A stretch of 64,000 bases of DNA from Lachnotalea sp041821265. Lineage in GTDB: Bacteria; Bacillota; Clostridia; Lachnospirales; Lachnospiraceae. Position numbers and translations under genes: made by a program. The notes beneath the pieces were generated by a model. It saw only the letters and a program-made list of their open reading frames with translations. It did no database searches and was not told where the DNA came from. The DNA is taken from contig JBGUEQ010000001.1 of assembly GCA_041821265.1 (NCBI GenBank), forward strand, positions 160,295-224,294. Reading direction: 5' to 3'. Positions 52,757 through 62,168 of this stretch are shown piece by piece. Positions within the stretch are counted from its first letter, which is position 1. Each line of letters starts with the position of its first letter.

Positions 52757-53248
52757 ATGACTAAGTATGAAGAAGGAATCAAATTAATTGAAGAAAAGTT
52801 TGGAAACGGTAAAGACAATGTGATTTCTCTTGGCACTATTGCCAGAGAAACTAACGCAGAAGCAAAACCACGTCCTGTTGTGCGCAGTGTGGATTCCTAT
52901 TATGAGGATGGTGTATTCTATGTTGTTACATATGGAAAATCAAACAAAATGCTCCAAATTGGACAAAATCAAGAAGTTTCTATTTCAGGGTGCTTGGAGA
53001 TGTTTACTGCTAATGGAGTAGGTGAAAATCTTGGCTGGGTGCTTGACCCCAAAAACGCCGAAATCAGAACCAAACTCCGTACAGCTTTTGCTAAGTGGTA
53101 TGATTTGGCGAACAATGAAAATGACGAAAATTGTTGTATTTTAGCAATTCATCTTACCAAGGGTACTTTAAATATAAACCATTGGGAAAAATTATACCAT
53201 ATGGATTTTGTTAATAAGACAGATATGGATAATGGAGGTATTTTATAA
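52757..53248 (+). CDS. Pyridoxamine 5'-phosphate oxidase-like flavin-binding protein
   Basis: 163 residues from ATG 52757 (CCAGGAG upstream). SLGTIARETNAEAKPRPVVR, YEDGVFYVVTYGKSNKMLQI and QEVSISGC match the PPOX/FMN-binding split-barrel family. It probably binds FMN or F420-like cofactor; substrate unknown. Confidence 0.8.
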   Translation: MTKYEEGIKLIEEKFGNGKDNVISLGTIARETNAEAKPRPVVRSVDSYYEDGVFYVVTYGKSNKMLQIGQNQEVSISGCLEMFTANGVGENLGWVLDPKNAEIRTKLRTAFAKWYDLANNENDENCCILAIHLTKGTLNINHWEKLYHMDFVNKTDMDNGGIL

Positions 53249-53277
53249 GCAACTAAGTCGTTAAATAGTTTGCATAG

Positions 53278-53658
53278 ATGGAAATGAAAGCAAAGGAAAA
53301 TTTTAAAGTGGAGAATCAGCGAATTTATACAATGCCTTTTTCAAGTATTTACCCCCTTTATATTAAAAAAGTAGAGAGAAAAGGGAGAACAAAAAAAGAA
53401 GTAGATGAAATTATTTTTTGGCTAACTGGCTATGAGGAACATTCATTACAACAACAAATTATTAATGAAGTAAATATGGAAGAGTTCTTTCAACAAGCAC
53501 CGCTTATGAATCCAAATGCCATACTTATCAAAGGCGTTATTTGTGGATATCGGGTAGAAGAAATAGAGGATGAATTAATGCGAAAAATCCGTTATTTAGA
53601 TAAATTAATAGATGAGTTAGCAAAAGGGAAAGCAATGGACAAAATATTAAGGAAATAA
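53278..53658 (+). CDS. DUF2200 family protein
   Basis: 126 residues. RIYTMPFSSIYPLYIKKVER, KKEVDEIIFWLTGY and the FFQQAPLMNPNA block followed by ICGYRVEEIEDELMRKIRYLD are diagnostic of DUF2200. It is a small helical cytosolic protein of unknown role. No strong ribosome site precedes ATG 53278, which lies 29 bases after the PPOX stop. Confidence 0.85.
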   Translation: MEMKAKENFKVENQRIYTMPFSSIYPLYIKKVERKGRTKKEVDEIIFWLTGYEEHSLQQQIINEVNMEEFFQQAPLMNPNAILIKGVICGYRVEEIEDELMRKIRYLDKLIDELAKGKAMDKILRK

Positions 53659-53698
53659 ATACGCAGAGATATTATTAAAATCAGGAGGTATTAATGTT

Positions 53699-54124
53699 AT
53701 GGAAGATGAATTGAAAATCAAAATGTACTCCTTTACAATGGATTGCAAAGATCCTTATAAATTAGCAAAATTTTATGCGGAGTTACTCAATTGGGAAACA
53801 ATGGTTATTGATAAAGGGTGGGCATGTGTATACGCGCCAGGAACCAATCAGGGAACATATCCTGGCATATTGTTTCAACAAAATACAGAGTATATACCTC
53901 CTGTGTGGCCACAAGTGCCCGAAGCTCAACAACAAATGGCACATATAGATTTCGCTGTTAATGATTTAGAAAAATCAGTTCAACATGCAATCCATTGTGG
54001 TGCAATAATCGCAGAAAATCAATTTTCTGATAATTGGAGAGTTATGTTTGATCCTTCAGGACACCCTTTTTGCTTATGTCAAATGAAAGCCATTATTGAA
54101 AGTGCACAGTTTGGGTTGTTATAG
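53699..54124 (+). CDS. VOC family (glyoxalase-like) protein
   Basis: 141 residues from ATG 53699 after CAGGAGG. MYSFTMDCKDPYKLAKFYAE, LNWETM, AHIDFAVNDLEKSVQHAI and the end MFDPSGHPFCLC fit a VOC fold with paired beta-alpha-beta units. The metal site is not obvious, so it may be an enzyme or a binding/resistance protein. Confidence 0.8.
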   Translation: MEDELKIKMYSFTMDCKDPYKLAKFYAELLNWETMVIDKGWACVYAPGTNQGTYPGILFQQNTEYIPPVWPQVPEAQQQMAHIDFAVNDLEKSVQHAIHCGAIIAENQFSDNWRVMFDPSGHPFCLCQMKAIIESAQFGLL

Positions 54125-54167
54125 AAAGTTTATATATTTATGAGGGTTATATATGTATTTTAGTTAA

Positions 54168-54446
54168 CTTCAAAAAATACTGGTGTCTTGTGAAACTAAA
54201 GAAGAAGTGGAGCGCTTACATCATCTATTAATAGATGGGGGAAGTGAATTAATGCCTCTAGGTAATTATGGATTTAGTGGGTGATATGCTTGGATTAGTG
54301 ACAGATATGGTGTGAATTGGAAATTGATGTTGGTTGATAATATCAATGAACATAAGAAAATAAGACCCAGTCTGTTATTTGGTATGGAAGTGTGTGGAAA
54401 GACTTATGCGGGTGAAATATCAGATTTTGTCCTCATGTGCTTGTAA
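54168..54446 (+). pseudogene. PhnB-like (VOC) gene fragment with in-frame stop
   Basis: The frame reads ILVSCETKEEVERLHHLL, GGSELMPLGNYGFSG, TGA (54282-54284), then YAWISDRYGVNWKLMLV and KIRPSLLFGMEVCGK. This is the C-terminal half of the first domain and the start of the second domain of PhnB-like proteins. There is no start codon and the second domain is cut near 54425, where sequence of a GNAT gene takes over. Confidence 0.7.
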
Positions 54447-55282
54447 AAGATAATCAGGTAGTTTCAACGATTACAGTTAATCATATGAAGTATCTTTTTG
54501 GACAAGAGAAAACATATATTCAACTGGGTGGGGTGCTTACTAGAGAAGAACATTACAAAAGAGGACTTTCACGTTGGTTAATGAATGAAATTGTTGACCA
54601 ATATAAGAGCAAATGTGACCAAATATTCTTGCTGAGCGATGATGTGGCAGTAGATTTTTATCCTAAAATGGGATTTGAAAAAGCAATAGAGTATATTGGC
54701 TGCTACGAATGGAAGAAAGAAGATTGTATATGTATATATGGAAGGAATCAATTACTTACTGTAAGAAAACTTAATATTGGGTTTGGTAATGATAGAAAAA
54801 TACTTCTAGACTGTTATAAGCAATCCAATCCATTTTCTATTTTCCCTAGTGTGGATTGTGAGGAACTTGTTATTTTTTATGGTTTAGAGTTTAAAAAAGA
54901 TTGCTTCTATTATTTCCCGGAATTGGAATTAGTAGCAATTGTTAGCATAAAAGAGAATATAGTGTATATAGATGATATCTATGGAAAGTTAGATATTAAT
55001 ATAGGAAATGATGGAATTGACTTATTAAATATACTCATTAAAAAAGTCTTAGAGCAAAATAATCGTGAAGAAGATAGTATGAGTATACAATTTGGGTTCT
55101 CTCCAAAAGAAGAATTAGCAGGTATAAATATAAAACCATTCATTCAAAAAGATGATACATATCAAATAGATTACCATTTCCATACACGGAAAGTGATGCT
55201 CAGTGGTGGATTGATATGGCTCAAACAAAGGACGGTAAAGAGGGGATTTATAGAGCTGTCGTTGTCAATGGAGAATGCGTAG
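54437..55282 (+). pseudogene. N-terminally truncated GNAT acetyltransferase, fused to other fragments
   Basis: In one frame from about 54428 the sequence reads PHVLVKDNQVVSTITVNHMK, YIQLGGVLTREEHYKRGLSR and FYPKMGFEKAIEY, the middle and end of a long GNAT protein of the type with two domains. The first ~50 residues are missing and replaced by the PhnB-like fragment. The last ~40 residues (from about 55155) are in the wrong frame and overlap a second GNAT fragment. A protein could be translated from GTG 54437, but it lacks a complete fold at both ends. Confidence 0.65.
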
Positions 55283-55578
55283 GAAATATATCAGTTGAAA
55301 AAAAGAGTGATGTATGTTGTAAAAATGCGGAGATAGGATATTTATTACGAACAAACAACTGGTCAAATGATATCATGACAGAGGCTGTAAATCAAATCTG
55401 TTCCACTGCATTTGCGGAATTAGATATTATAAGAATCACTGGTCTAGTATACAAACCTAATATAGCTTCTCAACGAGTGTTGGAAAAAAATGATTTTATT
55501 TTAGAAGGTATGATGAAAAATGCTGTTTTTAAAAATGAAAATATTTATGATATGTGCATATATGGAAAATGCTTATAA
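55156..55578 (+). pseudogene. RimJ/RimL-type GNAT fragment lacking its N-terminus
   Basis: Frame 55156-55578 reads YISNRLPFPYTESDAQWW, IYRAVVVNGECVGNISVE, AEIGYLLRTNNWSNDIM and GLVYKPNIASQRVLEKNDFI. The usual first ~30 residues before YISNRL are absent; a TGA precedes at 55153-55155. An ATG at 55216 is available but would omit the first strands. The acetyl-CoA loop region is altered (RTNNWSNDIMTEA in place of W-x-G-(Y/I)-MTEA). Confidence 0.7.
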
Positions 55579-55676
55579 CTTCCAGTTTGTTAAAGTTATT
55601 ATGGCTTACTGACAAATCATTTGCGAAAAAGTTGGTTTTGAGGGTGCAGATACTAAATTTATAGGAGGATTATTAA

Positions 55677-56435
55677 ATGTTTGAAAGAATTAAAGTTATA
55701 CAATTGAATGATCATATTTATCTGATGGATGATAATGGCAATGCTACTGGTTATTTAGTAGTAGGACACAAAAAAGCTTTAGTTATTGATACAATGAACG
55801 GATATGAGAATGTGTATGAAGTGGTTCGTACTTTGACAGATTTGCCGCTAATGGTAGTAAATACACACGGCCACTGTGATCACATATTTGGAAATATTTA
55901 TTTTGATGAGGCATATATGAATACAGATGACAGTGAGGTTGCCAAAGAACATATGGCATTTCAGGAATTTGTTGAAGCGTGTAAGGAACACAACTTATCG
56001 ATGCCGTCATTTAAACCAATTAAAGATGGTGATGTTATTGAACTTGGTGGATTGACACTTGATATTATTTCTTTACCTGGACATACGCCTGGAGGAATCT
56101 GTCTGCTACTGAGAGAGGACAGGATTTTATTTACAGGGGACAGTATTAACCATCATCTCTGGATGCAGCTTGAGGAAAGTAGTAAATTAAAGGATTTCTT
56201 GAATCATCTTGATAAAATTATGAACGTAACAAAAGAGGCTGATTATATTCTTCATGGTCATGCACAAGGATTTGATGATATTTCTTTGATGACGAAACTA
56301 AGAGATGGTGTTGCTGATTTAATAGTAATCAATGGCGAAGGTGATAGGAACTATGAATGGTTTGGTGGAGTAGATAAGCAACATTCTTTTGGAGATGGGA
56401 AGAGTGTAATTTGCTATTCAATCAAAAAACTCTAA
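55677..56435 (+). CDS. MBL-fold metallohydrolase
   Basis: 252 residues from ATG 55677 (AGGAGG upstream). Metal motifs THGHCDHIFG, LPGHTPGGICL, TGDSINHHLW and LHGHAQGF give the full di-metal set of the metallo-beta-lactamase fold. Likely a small hydrolase of glyoxalase II or quorum-quenching type; substrate unknown. It is the best preserved gene in this decayed zone. Confidence 0.88.
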   Translation: MFERIKVIQLNDHIYLMDDNGNATGYLVVGHKKALVIDTMNGYENVYEVVRTLTDLPLMVVNTHGHCDHIFGNIYFDEAYMNTDDSEVAKEHMAFQEFVEACKEHNLSMPSFKPIKDGDVIELGGLTLDIISLPGHTPGGICLLLREDRILFTGDSINHHLWMQLEESSKLKDFLNHLDKIMNVTKEADYILHGHAQGFDDISLMTKLRDGVADLIVINGEGDRNYEWFGGVDKQHSFGDGKSVICYSIKKL

Positions 56436-56468
56436 AACTAATATGGTTTTATTGGAGGAAAAACATAT

Positions 56469-57251
56469 ATGTAGATACAAGATAAATGCATACCATGCAC
56501 AGTCAATCAAGCAATAAAGGTTGCAGATATGGTTGGATTAGAGGATAAAAATCGAATATTAAGAAAAGTTTTTACATATCTAAGTCAGGTAGATTTTAAC
56601 ACATCGTCAACACCAGAATTGATTGGAGAGATTTTTGCTTTACTAAAGAAGGAAATTGGGAATGGAGATCCATATAAAGAAACCAGAGTACATTACAATA
56701 AAATGTTTTTGGAACAGATTTCTGATTTAGAACAGGAGATAAATGGAGCTGAAAATCCATTCTTAGAAGCTATTAAATATGCAATTATAGGAAATGTAAT
56801 TGACTTTAATCCCATTCATAATTTGTTGCTTTCTGATATTGAAGCATCCTTTTTACGATTAAAAGGAGAACAGTTGGAGATTAACCAGTCAAATCTTCTG
56901 ATGCAGGAAATTAGTAATGCAGATACAATTCTTTATTTGGGAGATAACGGTGGTGAAATCTGTCTCGATAAGATTTTAATTAAGAAAATCAAAGAATTAA
57001 AGCCGTCATGTCAAGTCTTCTTTGGTACGAGAGGAGAAGCAGTCGTGAATGATTCAGTGGAAGAAGATGCTTACTTGGTTGGAATTGACGAATATGCAAC
57101 TGTCATAAGTAATGGGGATTCTTCTCTGGGAACTGTTTTATATAGAACATCAAAGAGGTTTCAAGAAATTTACCAGAATGCAGATATTGTGATTGCAAAT
57201 GATATTGGAGTTCCAGAAATGAAGATGATTTGTATGAAAAATGGGAAATAA
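56469..57251 (+). pseudogene. DUF89/ARMT1-like phosphatase gene with stop at codon 2 and internal deletion
   Basis: ATG 56469 (after GGAGG) is followed by TAG (56472-56474), then the frame continues IQDKCIPCTVNQAIKVADMV, with the expected N-terminal CIPC pair. The body has YLGDNGGEICLDKILI, FGTRGEAVVNDS and DIVIANDIGVPEMKMICM. In the family the Gly-rich GQGNYE segment follows VIA and about 30-40 residues precede the final GVPE block; here they are directly joined, suggesting an in-frame deletion of active-site residues. Restart at ATG 56529 could yield a protein, but without the N-terminal Cys and the deleted loop. Confidence 0.75.
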
Positions 57252-57596
57252 CCATAAGATTTCCAGATGTTTTTTATCTGTAGATAATTCAGCCAGAGTT
57301 TCTGCAACTGCATTGAATAGGATAGTGTAACAAACTTCCTAATTTTGGAGCATAATAGAATGAAGTGTATGAGGAACTGTCATTACCATATGAAATTATC
57401 TTCATTTGTCATAGTGTATGACCTCCTATAAAATAGTTTTAAATTATATTTTATAGGTTTACCATAGGAATTTGAAGTAGTAAATTAAAGAAATTATTAA
57501 AATGTAATTTATGAACATAGGAAGGGTGAAAGTATTTTATGGAAAGAATAAAATTTTAACACACACTTTCCCCCATGTGTTTGCGTCTCAAATAAG

Positions 57597-57638
57597 GCAT
57601 AAGGATATGGCAGTTTGTATACTACCATATCCTTATGC
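57597..57638 (+). terminator. Strong hairpin, terminator-like
   Basis: GCATAAGGATATGG (57597-57610) pairs perfectly with CCATATCCTTATGC (57625-57638), followed by TTTATTTATTT. It separates the decayed zone from the SsnA operon. Confidence 0.85.
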
Positions 57639-57680
57639 TTTATTTATTTAGAATAATTTGACCAAATGACCAAAAAACTC

Positions 57681-57709
57681 TTGACACTCAAATACATGGT
57701 AGTTATACT
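57681..57709 (+). promoter_or_regulatory. Promoter of the ssnA-ygfK-ygeXY operon
   Basis: TTGACA (57681-57686) and TATACT (57704-57709), 17-bp spacing, on the plus strand. No other promoter as good is seen before the ssnA start at 57885. Confidence 0.8.
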
Positions 57710-57830
57710 ATATGAAAAGAGAAATAAGTTACGATTTAGCCAAACGACTTCAAAGCAACAATTAGTACTGAAATGCTGCATTGCACCATTTACACATAAG
57801 TTGAACCGTAATAAAAATAAAGCAACGATG

Positions 57831-57861
57831 AAGTTGTACATGGCCTTGCTATGTACAACTT
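57831..57861 (+). promoter_or_regulatory. Leader hairpin just before the ssnA ribosome site
   Basis: AAGTTGTACAT (57831-57841) and ATGTACAACTT (57851-57861) pair perfectly around a 9-base loop, followed by TTTG. It lies between promoter and AGGAG (57871-57875), so it may act as an attenuator or control translation. No aptamer class is recognised. Confidence 0.6.
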
Positions 57862-57884
57862 TTGTGCGATAGGAGCTGCTAAGA

Positions 57885-59237
57885 ATGAAAAATAGAGAGA
57901 ATGAGCCATTGCTGATTGGAAATGGAAAACTGATTACGAGAGATAAGAAAAATCCATATTTTGAAAAGGGAGCAGTTTTAATCGAAGGTGGTCATATTAA
58001 AGAGGTTGGTCAGGATAGCGTTTTAAAAGAAAAATATAAAGATGTGGAATATATGGATGCCAAAGGAAAATTGATTATGCCAGGATATATCAATGCACAC
58101 AATCATATCTATAGTGCATTTGCAAGAGGTATGAGTATTCCAGGAAATCATCCTACTAATTTTTTGGAAATACTAGAAGGAACCTGGTGGAATATGGATC
58201 GACATTTGGACCTGAACCAGACTTATTATAGTGCAGTTAGTACGTATCTGGAATGTATCAGAAATGGTGTAACAACCGTTGTAGATCACCACGCCAGTTA
58301 TAAAGAAATCAAAGGAAGCCTGTTTCAAATTGCAGATGCTGCCAAAATGCTAGGAATCCGTACTTGCCTTGCATATGAGATATCAGATCGAGACGGAGAA
58401 AGCAAAATGAAAGAGGCGGTAGATGAGACTTTTGATTTCATTGAATATACCGAGAAATTGAACGACCCAATGCTTAAGTCCATGGTAGGAATGCATGCTT
58501 CGTTTACATTAAGCGATGAAACAATTGAGTATTGTAAGGAGCGTAATCACTATGGAGCAGGCTACCATATTCATGTAGCAGAAGGGGAATATGATAATCT
58601 AAATTGTATGCAACAATATGGATGTTCCGTTGTAGAACGTCTCAATCAAAAAGGATTGCTTGGAGAAAAAACAATTGCAGGTCACTGTATTCATATTTCA
58701 GAAATAGATATGGATCTATTAAAAGAGACAAATACAGTGGTGATACATAATCCAGAATCAAACATGGGAAATGCGGTAGGGTGTCCAGACGTATTAACTA
58801 TATTTGATAAAGGAATTCAAGTGGGACTTGGTACGGATGGATTTACGAATGATATGTTAGAATCGGTGAAAGTAGCAAATATTTTACAAAAGCATAATAG
58901 TAAGAATCCAGATAGAGGATTTATGGAGTCGACGCAGATGCTTTTTCAAAACAATGCCTCAATTGCTTCGAATCTGTTTGGAGAAGAGGTTGGTATTTTA
59001 AGAAAAGGTGCCGTTGCAGATATCATATTAGTGGATTATCAAGGATATACACTGATGAATAAATCAAATATAGACGGGCACATTCTATTTGGAATGAGTG
59101 GTGCGTTAACGGATACAACCATTGTAAATGGAAAAGTATTAATGAAAAATCGAGAGATTTTAATAGAAGAGAAAGAAAATTTGCTGGGAAAATGTAGAGA
59201 GTCTTCGGCAAAATTGTGGGGAAATTTATATGAGTGA
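57885..59237 (+). CDS. ssnA: SsnA family amidohydrolase
   Basis: 450 residues from ATG 57885 after AGGAG. Metal motifs: PGYINAHNHIYSAFARGM, HIHVAEGE, IAGHCIHISE and VGLGTDGFTND. The AHNHIYSAFARGMSI block with WWNMD is typical of SsnA, a putative aminohydrolase always found with ygfK and selenium-linked Mo hydroxylases. It may deaminate or hydrolyse a purine-derived compound. It overlaps ygfK by 8 bases. Confidence 0.93.
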   Translation: MKNRENEPLLIGNGKLITRDKKNPYFEKGAVLIEGGHIKEVGQDSVLKEKYKDVEYMDAKGKLIMPGYINAHNHIYSAFARGMSIPGNHPTNFLEILEGTWWNMDRHLDLNQTYYSAVSTYLECIRNGVTTVVDHHASYKEIKGSLFQIADAAKMLGIRTCLAYEISDRDGESKMKEAVDETFDFIEYTEKLNDPMLKSMVGMHASFTLSDETIEYCKERNHYGAGYHIHVAEGEYDNLNCMQQYGCSVVERLNQKGLLGEKTIAGHCIHISEIDMDLLKETNTVVIHNPESNMGNAVGCPDVLTIFDKGIQVGLGTDGFTNDMLESVKVANILQKHNSKNPDRGFMESTQMLFQNNASIASNLFGEEVGILRKGAVADIILVDYQGYTLMNKSNIDGHILFGMSGALTDTTIVNGKVLMKNREILIEEKENLLGKCRESSAKLWGNLYE

Positions 59238-60825
59238 TAAAATGATACCGATCGCTTTTGAGCAAATGCTAAAAGGTTTATTGGAAGAATATAAGAAAAG
59301 CAAACGTTTTTTATCTGTTCCAGTGAAACGTAATACAGATCCGAACTATACGAGTGCAATCGGTCCAGCAGCAGGTCCACATACACAGCTTGCAGGAAAT
59401 ATTATTGCTGGCTATGGTGCAGGAGCTTCCCATTTTGAACTAAAAACAGTTCAGATTATGGAGGGAGAAGCGCTTGGTATTGTAAAACCATGCATTTATT
59501 CTTGGCAGGAAGTATATAATACAGAATGGTCAACCGAACTTACCGTTAATCAGGCCGCAGAGGAATACATAAAAGCATATATTTTATTGAAAATTTTGAT
59601 AAAAGAGTTTCAGCTAGGAAATGAAAATGGTTTCCACTTTATTATGAGTGTAGGGTACAACCTAGCAGGTATTCTATCGAAGAAGATTGATGATTTTATC
59701 GAGAATATGAAAAATGCAAGTGAAACTTCGGAATGGAAAAAAGATATATCCTACCTTTTGGAAAATATAGGTTTATTCGAGCATGTAACAGAGGATTATA
59801 TTGAGTCTTTATCACCTAGTATCACAAATACAATCGCACTATCAACCATGCATGGATGTAGAAGTGAAGAAATTCAATCCATTGCCCAGTATTTAATAGA
59901 AGAAAAAGAGTTAAACACCTACATTAAATTGAATCCAACGCTATTAGGAAAAGAGCAGATTCAAACCATTCTTGACGGTATGGGTTATACGCATATCACG
60001 TATGAAAACAAATCATTTGAAATGGATATTAATTTTTCTGATGCAGTGGAGATGATTCAGTATCTACAAGGGATAGCAAAACAAAAAGGAAAAGCATTTG
60101 GCGTTAAGCTTACGAATACATTTCAGGTTAACATTACGAAAAGTGAGCTTGCAGGTGAAACTATGTATTTATCAGGAGCTGCCTTGTATCCAATATCCAT
60201 CGCGGTTGCGGCTAAATTAGAAGAAGAATTCAAAGGAACACTTCCTATTTCTTATTCAGGAGGTGCAGATGTAAATAATATAAAAGATATTTTAAATACA
60301 GGAATTTATCCAGTAACTGTATCATCCATTTTATTAAAAACAGGAGGGTACAAAAATATAACAAAAATGAATGAACAGGCTGACCGAGAAGGGTTTGTGA
60401 AAAAAGAAATACTAGATGTTGAGGCTTTAAATGCTTTGGCGATCAAGGCGGTTTCTCAATCGGAATATTTTAGTAAAGAAAGAAAAAGCTTTGCAAAATC
60501 TACTGATTATTCAATACTTTGTGCAAAATGTAATAACTGTGTGGATGTTTGCCCAAATCGTGCAAATAAAAAGGTTATGTTAGAGAATAAACCTGTTGTC
60601 ATTCATTATGACAGTCTTTGTAACGAATGTGGTAACTGTAGTTTCGCTTGCATCGCTGGGCATATTCCATATTTAGAAAAACTAACTGTTTTTAATGACA
60701 GGGAGAGTTTTGATTCTAGTGAAAACGAAGGATTTCTAGTAGAAGAACAAAATACATTAGATCGAATGAAAAACGATGAAGTAAAAGATAAAATAAAACA
60801 TTTGGAGGAATATTATGAGTTTTGA
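59230..60825 (+). CDS. ygfK: YgfK-like protein lacking the central flavoprotein domain
   Basis: 531 residues. The N-terminal 390 residues are the dihydroorotate dehydrogenase-like domain of YgfK (TSAIGPAAGPHTQLAGNIIA, FELKTVQIMEGEALG, STMHGCRSEEIQSIA, SYSGGADVNN). Then VEALNALAIKAVSQSEYF leads directly to a ferredoxin-like part: CAKCNNCVDVCPNRAN and CNECGNCSFACIAG. Full YgfK proteins are near 1000 residues with a GltD-like FAD/NAD(P) domain between these parts. So electrons would have to come from another protein. The reading frame is clean, so this is a natural short form or a neat internal deletion. It overlaps ygeX by 11 bases. Confidence 0.88.
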   Translation: MSDKMIPIAFEQMLKGLLEEYKKSKRFLSVPVKRNTDPNYTSAIGPAAGPHTQLAGNIIAGYGAGASHFELKTVQIMEGEALGIVKPCIYSWQEVYNTEWSTELTVNQAAEEYIKAYILLKILIKEFQLGNENGFHFIMSVGYNLAGILSKKIDDFIENMKNASETSEWKKDISYLLENIGLFEHVTEDYIESLSPSITNTIALSTMHGCRSEEIQSIAQYLIEEKELNTYIKLNPTLLGKEQIQTILDGMGYTHITYENKSFEMDINFSDAVEMIQYLQGIAKQKGKAFGVKLTNTFQVNITKSELAGETMYLSGAALYPISIAVAAKLEEEFKGTLPISYSGGADVNNIKDILNTGIYPVTVSSILLKTGGYKNITKMNEQADREGFVKKEILDVEALNALAIKAVSQSEYFSKERKSFAKSTDYSILCAKCNNCVDVCPNRANKKVMLENKPVVIHYDSLCNECGNCSFACIAGHIPYLEKLTVFNDRESFDSSENEGFLVEEQNTLDRMKNDEVKDKIKHLEEYYEF

Positions 60826-62020
60826 AATAATTCAACATCAAAGAGAATCAGCAAATAAGACATCGGTACAACATCTTGGATTAGAGGTTGCCCAAAAAGT
60901 AAACAGATTTCATAAAAGCTTTCCAATCTATGAACCAACACCACTGAGAGAACTACAAAATCTTGCATCAAAACTCGGTGTTAAAAATATTATGGTAAAA
61001 GATGAATCATATCGTTTTGGTCTTAATGCATTTAAAGTATTGGGAGGAAGTTATGCCATTGGTAGTTATATCGCTGAAAAAATGGATATGGACATCGATG
61101 ATTTGCCATATGGCAAGATGATTTCTGACGAAGTTAGAAGTGAAATTGGAGACATTACTTTTATATCGGCTACCGATGGAAATCATGGTAGAGGAGTAGC
61201 TTGGACGGTAAATGAACTAAAACAAAAATCTGTTATTTATATGCCAAAGGGAAGTGCAAAAGAAAGGCTTGATAACATAAGAGCGGCTGGAGCAGATGCT
61301 GAGATTACGGATTTGAACTATGATGATGCAGTTAGACTGGCAAATAAGCATGCGAATGAAAATGGATGGGTTCTTGTTCAAGATACTTCATGGGATGGAT
61401 ATGAAGACATTCCGACTCACATTATGCAAGGATATACAACAATGGCATATGAAGTCTATAGACAAATGGCTGAACAAAAGCCAACTCATATTTTTCTTCA
61501 GGCTGGTGTTGGTTCCTTTGCATCTGGTGTGACAGGATTTTTTGCATCGGTTTATGGAGAGAATCAACCAATTATCACAATTGTAGAGCCAAATGAAGCA
61601 GCATGTATCTTCAAAACAATGCAAGCAAATGATGGAAAAATTCATCCGGTTACTGGTGATATGGATACCATTATGGCAGGACTTGCTTGTGGAGAACCGG
61701 TTACCGTAGGAATCGATATTTTAAGAAACTATAGCGACAACTACGTATCCTGTCCTGATTATGTAGCAGCACAGGGAATGAGAGTACTTTCCTCCCCTAT
61801 GAATTCGGACGAAAGAATCATTTCAGGTGAAAGTGGAGCAGCAGGAATTGGTTTGTTCTATGAAATAATGACAAACAAGGATCTAGAAGAGTGGAAACAA
61901 AAACTTAAAATCGATGAAAATTCTGTACTTCTTTTCTTCAACACAGAAGGTGATACCGATCAAGAAAGTTATAACAAAATTGTATGGGATGGTCAATATG
62001 CAAGACCAGAAACGATATAA
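60815..62020 (+). CDS. ygeX: Diaminopropionate ammonia-lyase
   Basis: 401 residues, ATG 60815 after TTGGAGG. The PLP lysine is in YRFGLNAFKVLGGSYA and the serine/threonine dehydratase-like cofactor loop is in SATDGNHGRGVAW; the GVGSF block binds phosphate. It converts 2,3-diaminopropionate to pyruvate and two ammonia. In the purine locus it would act on the three-carbon diamino product left after ring breakdown, giving pyruvate. Full length for the family. Confidence 0.95.
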   Translation: MSFEIIQHQRESANKTSVQHLGLEVAQKVNRFHKSFPIYEPTPLRELQNLASKLGVKNIMVKDESYRFGLNAFKVLGGSYAIGSYIAEKMDMDIDDLPYGKMISDEVRSEIGDITFISATDGNHGRGVAWTVNELKQKSVIYMPKGSAKERLDNIRAAGADAEITDLNYDDAVRLANKHANENGWVLVQDTSWDGYEDIPTHIMQGYTTMAYEVYRQMAEQKPTHIFLQAGVGSFASGVTGFFASVYGENQPIITIVEPNEAACIFKTMQANDGKIHPVTGDMDTIMAGLACGEPVTVGIDILRNYSDNYVSCPDYVAAQGMRVLSSPMNSDERIISGESGAAGIGLFYEIMTNKDLEEWKQKLKIDENSVLLFFNTEGDTDQESYNKIVWDGQYARPETI

Positions 62021-62168
62021 AGAATAGAAATGATATAAAGGCCATATACAATATAAAAAATGAAAATAAGTGAGTATTGGACTAGAGACAAACAGCTTTG
62101 GGAGCGTATGCCTAATTTTCAATAATGGATAAGTAAATGAAATTGTCCAACTACAGGAGGAAATCAAT

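Larger units (their letters stand above)
57252..57884. other. 633-base intergenic region with terminator, promoter and leader hairpin
   Basis: The first 340 bases hold no supported gene. A strong hairpin lies at 57597-57638, then a promoter at 57681-57709, then a leader of about 170 bases ending in a perfect hairpin 57831-57861 and the SsnA ribosome site. A frame at 57666-57872 overlaps the promoter and is rejected. Confidence 0.65.

Noticed and set aside
54282..54284. TGA as selenocysteine codon in the PhnB-like frame
   Set aside because: No SECIS-like context, no Cys homologue at that position and the gene is broken at both ends.
57666..57872. 68-residue frame before ssnA
   Set aside because: Contains the ssnA promoter and leader hairpin.
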